Source: Deltaproteobacteria bacterium
GTDB taxonomy: Bacteria; Desulfobacterota; Binatia; UBA9968
Reading direction: 5' to 3'
Assembly: GCA_016193465.1 (NCBI GenBank)
Contig: JACPSE010000155.1
Coordinates: 1 to 64,000 of the forward strand
Length of the DNA stretch: 64,000 nt
Shown: piece by piece, positions 63,364-64,000 of the stretch
Layout of the letters: the number at the start of each line of letters is the position of its first letter
Position numbering within the stretch: the stretch's first letter is position 1
Notes under the pieces: generated by a model
Told to the model about the DNA's origin: nothing
The model's database searches: none
Seen by the model: the letters and a program-made list of their open reading frames with translations, nothing else
Program-made: the position numbers and the translations under genes

Positions 63364-64000
63364 CTAGTTGCAGATCACCAAATGGCAGTTGTGCGGGAGG
63401 CGACGCATCAGTCCCTTAACTATGTGCCCCCGGAGCATGTGATAGAAGGCCGTGCGGCGGGGGACGCCAACTAAAACCGCCTCGACTTCAAGTTGCTTTG
63501 CTGCTTTGGCAATCACGTCGGCAGCATTGTGGGAGATCGCCCATATGGGAATCATCTCGATGTTCTTGTCCTTCACCTCTTGCAGGGCATGCTTGAGGGT
63601 GCGCACTCCTTCTTCGTTGGGCATGTGCGGTGTGTTGCCGTCGAATAGGCCAGGCCATTCCTCGACATAGATGCAATAAATGGCAGACTCCCCTTTGCCC
63701 TTGGCGCGGGTAATCCCCTCTTGGATAAGCCGCGGGTTTTCTCCTCTTAGCGTGAGGAGCGTGGAGGAGGGGAATAGGGGCTTTAGCTCTATCGCCTCGG
63801 CGAGGCTCACCACCCCCTTAAGCCCTTCCTCGATGAAGCTCTCTGACGCCCTGTAGGCGCGGGCCTGGAGGCGTCTAATGGCGGGGATGCGGTTGAGAAT
63901 GTCCATGAACCAACCGTCTCTAACTCCAATGGCAGTGAGCATCCCGATAGCGGTAACAGTCCCGCCGAAAAGAGTTGCGAGATCTTTCTCGACGAAGTTT
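63364..64000 (-). CDS. amino-acid permease (APC)-like protein with C-terminal UspA domain, 5' end outside window
   Basis: The frame is open to the window edge: ...NFVEKDLATLFGGTVTAI, then GMLTAIGVRDGWFMDILNRIPAIRRL, then a universal-stress-like domain with STLLTLRGENPRLIQEGITRAKG, SAIYCIYVEEW, HNAADVIAKAAKQLEVEAVLVGVPRR (ATP-binding loop region) and LPHNCHLVICN. Hydrophobic permease helices probably lie beyond the edge, as in bacterial APC permeases with a cytoplasmic UspA tail. Only the tail is visible, so the permease assignment is inference; a plain UspA protein is the alternative. It converges with the glycosyltransferase gene. Confidence 0.55.
   Translation of the reverse strand, partial: NFVEKDLATLFGGTVTAIGMLTAIGVRDGWFMDILNRIPAIRRLQARAYRASESFIEEGLKGVVSLAEAIELKPLFPSSTLLTLRGENPRLIQEGITRAKGKGESAIYCIYVEEWPGLFDGNTPHMPNEEGVRTLKHALQEVKDKNIEMIPIWAISHNAADVIAKAAKQLEVEAVLVGVPRRTAFYHMLRGHIVKGLMRRLPHNCHLVICN

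Noticed and set aside
1..64000. tRNA, rRNA, insertion sequences, prophage
   Set aside because: I looked for tRNA T-loop patterns, rRNA-like stretches and transposase/integrase motifs in the intergenic regions and found none convincing; short or diverged ones could be missed by eye.

Overview
The window reads as chromosomal DNA of a Gram-negative bacterium that looks like a deltaproteobacterium in the old, broad sense (Desulfobacterota or a neighbouring uncultured lineage). Grounds: a sigma-54 activator beside a textbook -24/-12 promoter, outer-membrane lipoproteins, a DUF4416 gene next to coaBC, the block queA-tgt-yajC-secD-secF-recJ, a tricarboxylate transporter and many orphan substrate-binding proteins, and a UGSC-type selenoprotein. 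Lineage is inference; there is no rRNA or tRNA gene and no transposase, integrase, phage gene or CRISPR array that I can see.

Layout. 1-5.2 kb: end of a sigma-54 enhancer-binding regulator, then a sigma-54 promoter and a plus-strand envelope cluster (lone receiver protein, two glycine-zipper lipoproteins, DUF3568 lipoprotein, OmpA-type lipoprotein, Thr/Gly-rich secreted protein). 5.3-9.2 kb, minus: dipeptide/oligopeptide ABC importer (dppBCDF) without a binding protein. 9.4-16.2 kb, minus: tetR-tolC-MFP-RND efflux operon with candidate TetR operators. 16.3-20.4 kb: sulfur oxidation unit, yeeE-soxZ-soxY facing fccB-fccA.

20.5-47.6 kb: a catabolic accessory region with an orphan molybdenum hydroxylase subunit, two UbiD-type decarboxylases, NHL and LVIVD propeller proteins, a selenoprotein read through an in-frame TGA, TctC/NifU-like/TctA/TctB, several binding proteins, Ldh2-type dehydrogenase, enolase-superfamily enzyme, SDR, a tandem cyclase, an amidohydrolase and an ABC permease lacking its ATPase. 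It is littered with truncated or fused gene remnants, which suggests repeated gain and loss of catabolic genes.

47.7-64 kb: conserved housekeeping: deoxyhypusine-synthase-like protein and MlaA (minus), then coaBC, DUF4416, uracil-DNA glycosylase, nfeD-slipin, queA, tgt, yajC, secD, secF, recJ, a glycosyltransferase and the end of a permease/UspA protein running off the edge. Its gene junctions carry two unusual repeat classes: hairpins built from iterated short words (a different word at each site, one inserted in frame in recJ), and a 105-bp sequence present twice in inverted orientation.

The observations I rate highest are the selenoprotein with its stem-loop, the word-repeat hairpins, the 105-bp inverted pair, and the sigma-54 envelope operon whose first gene appears to lack a normal start codon.
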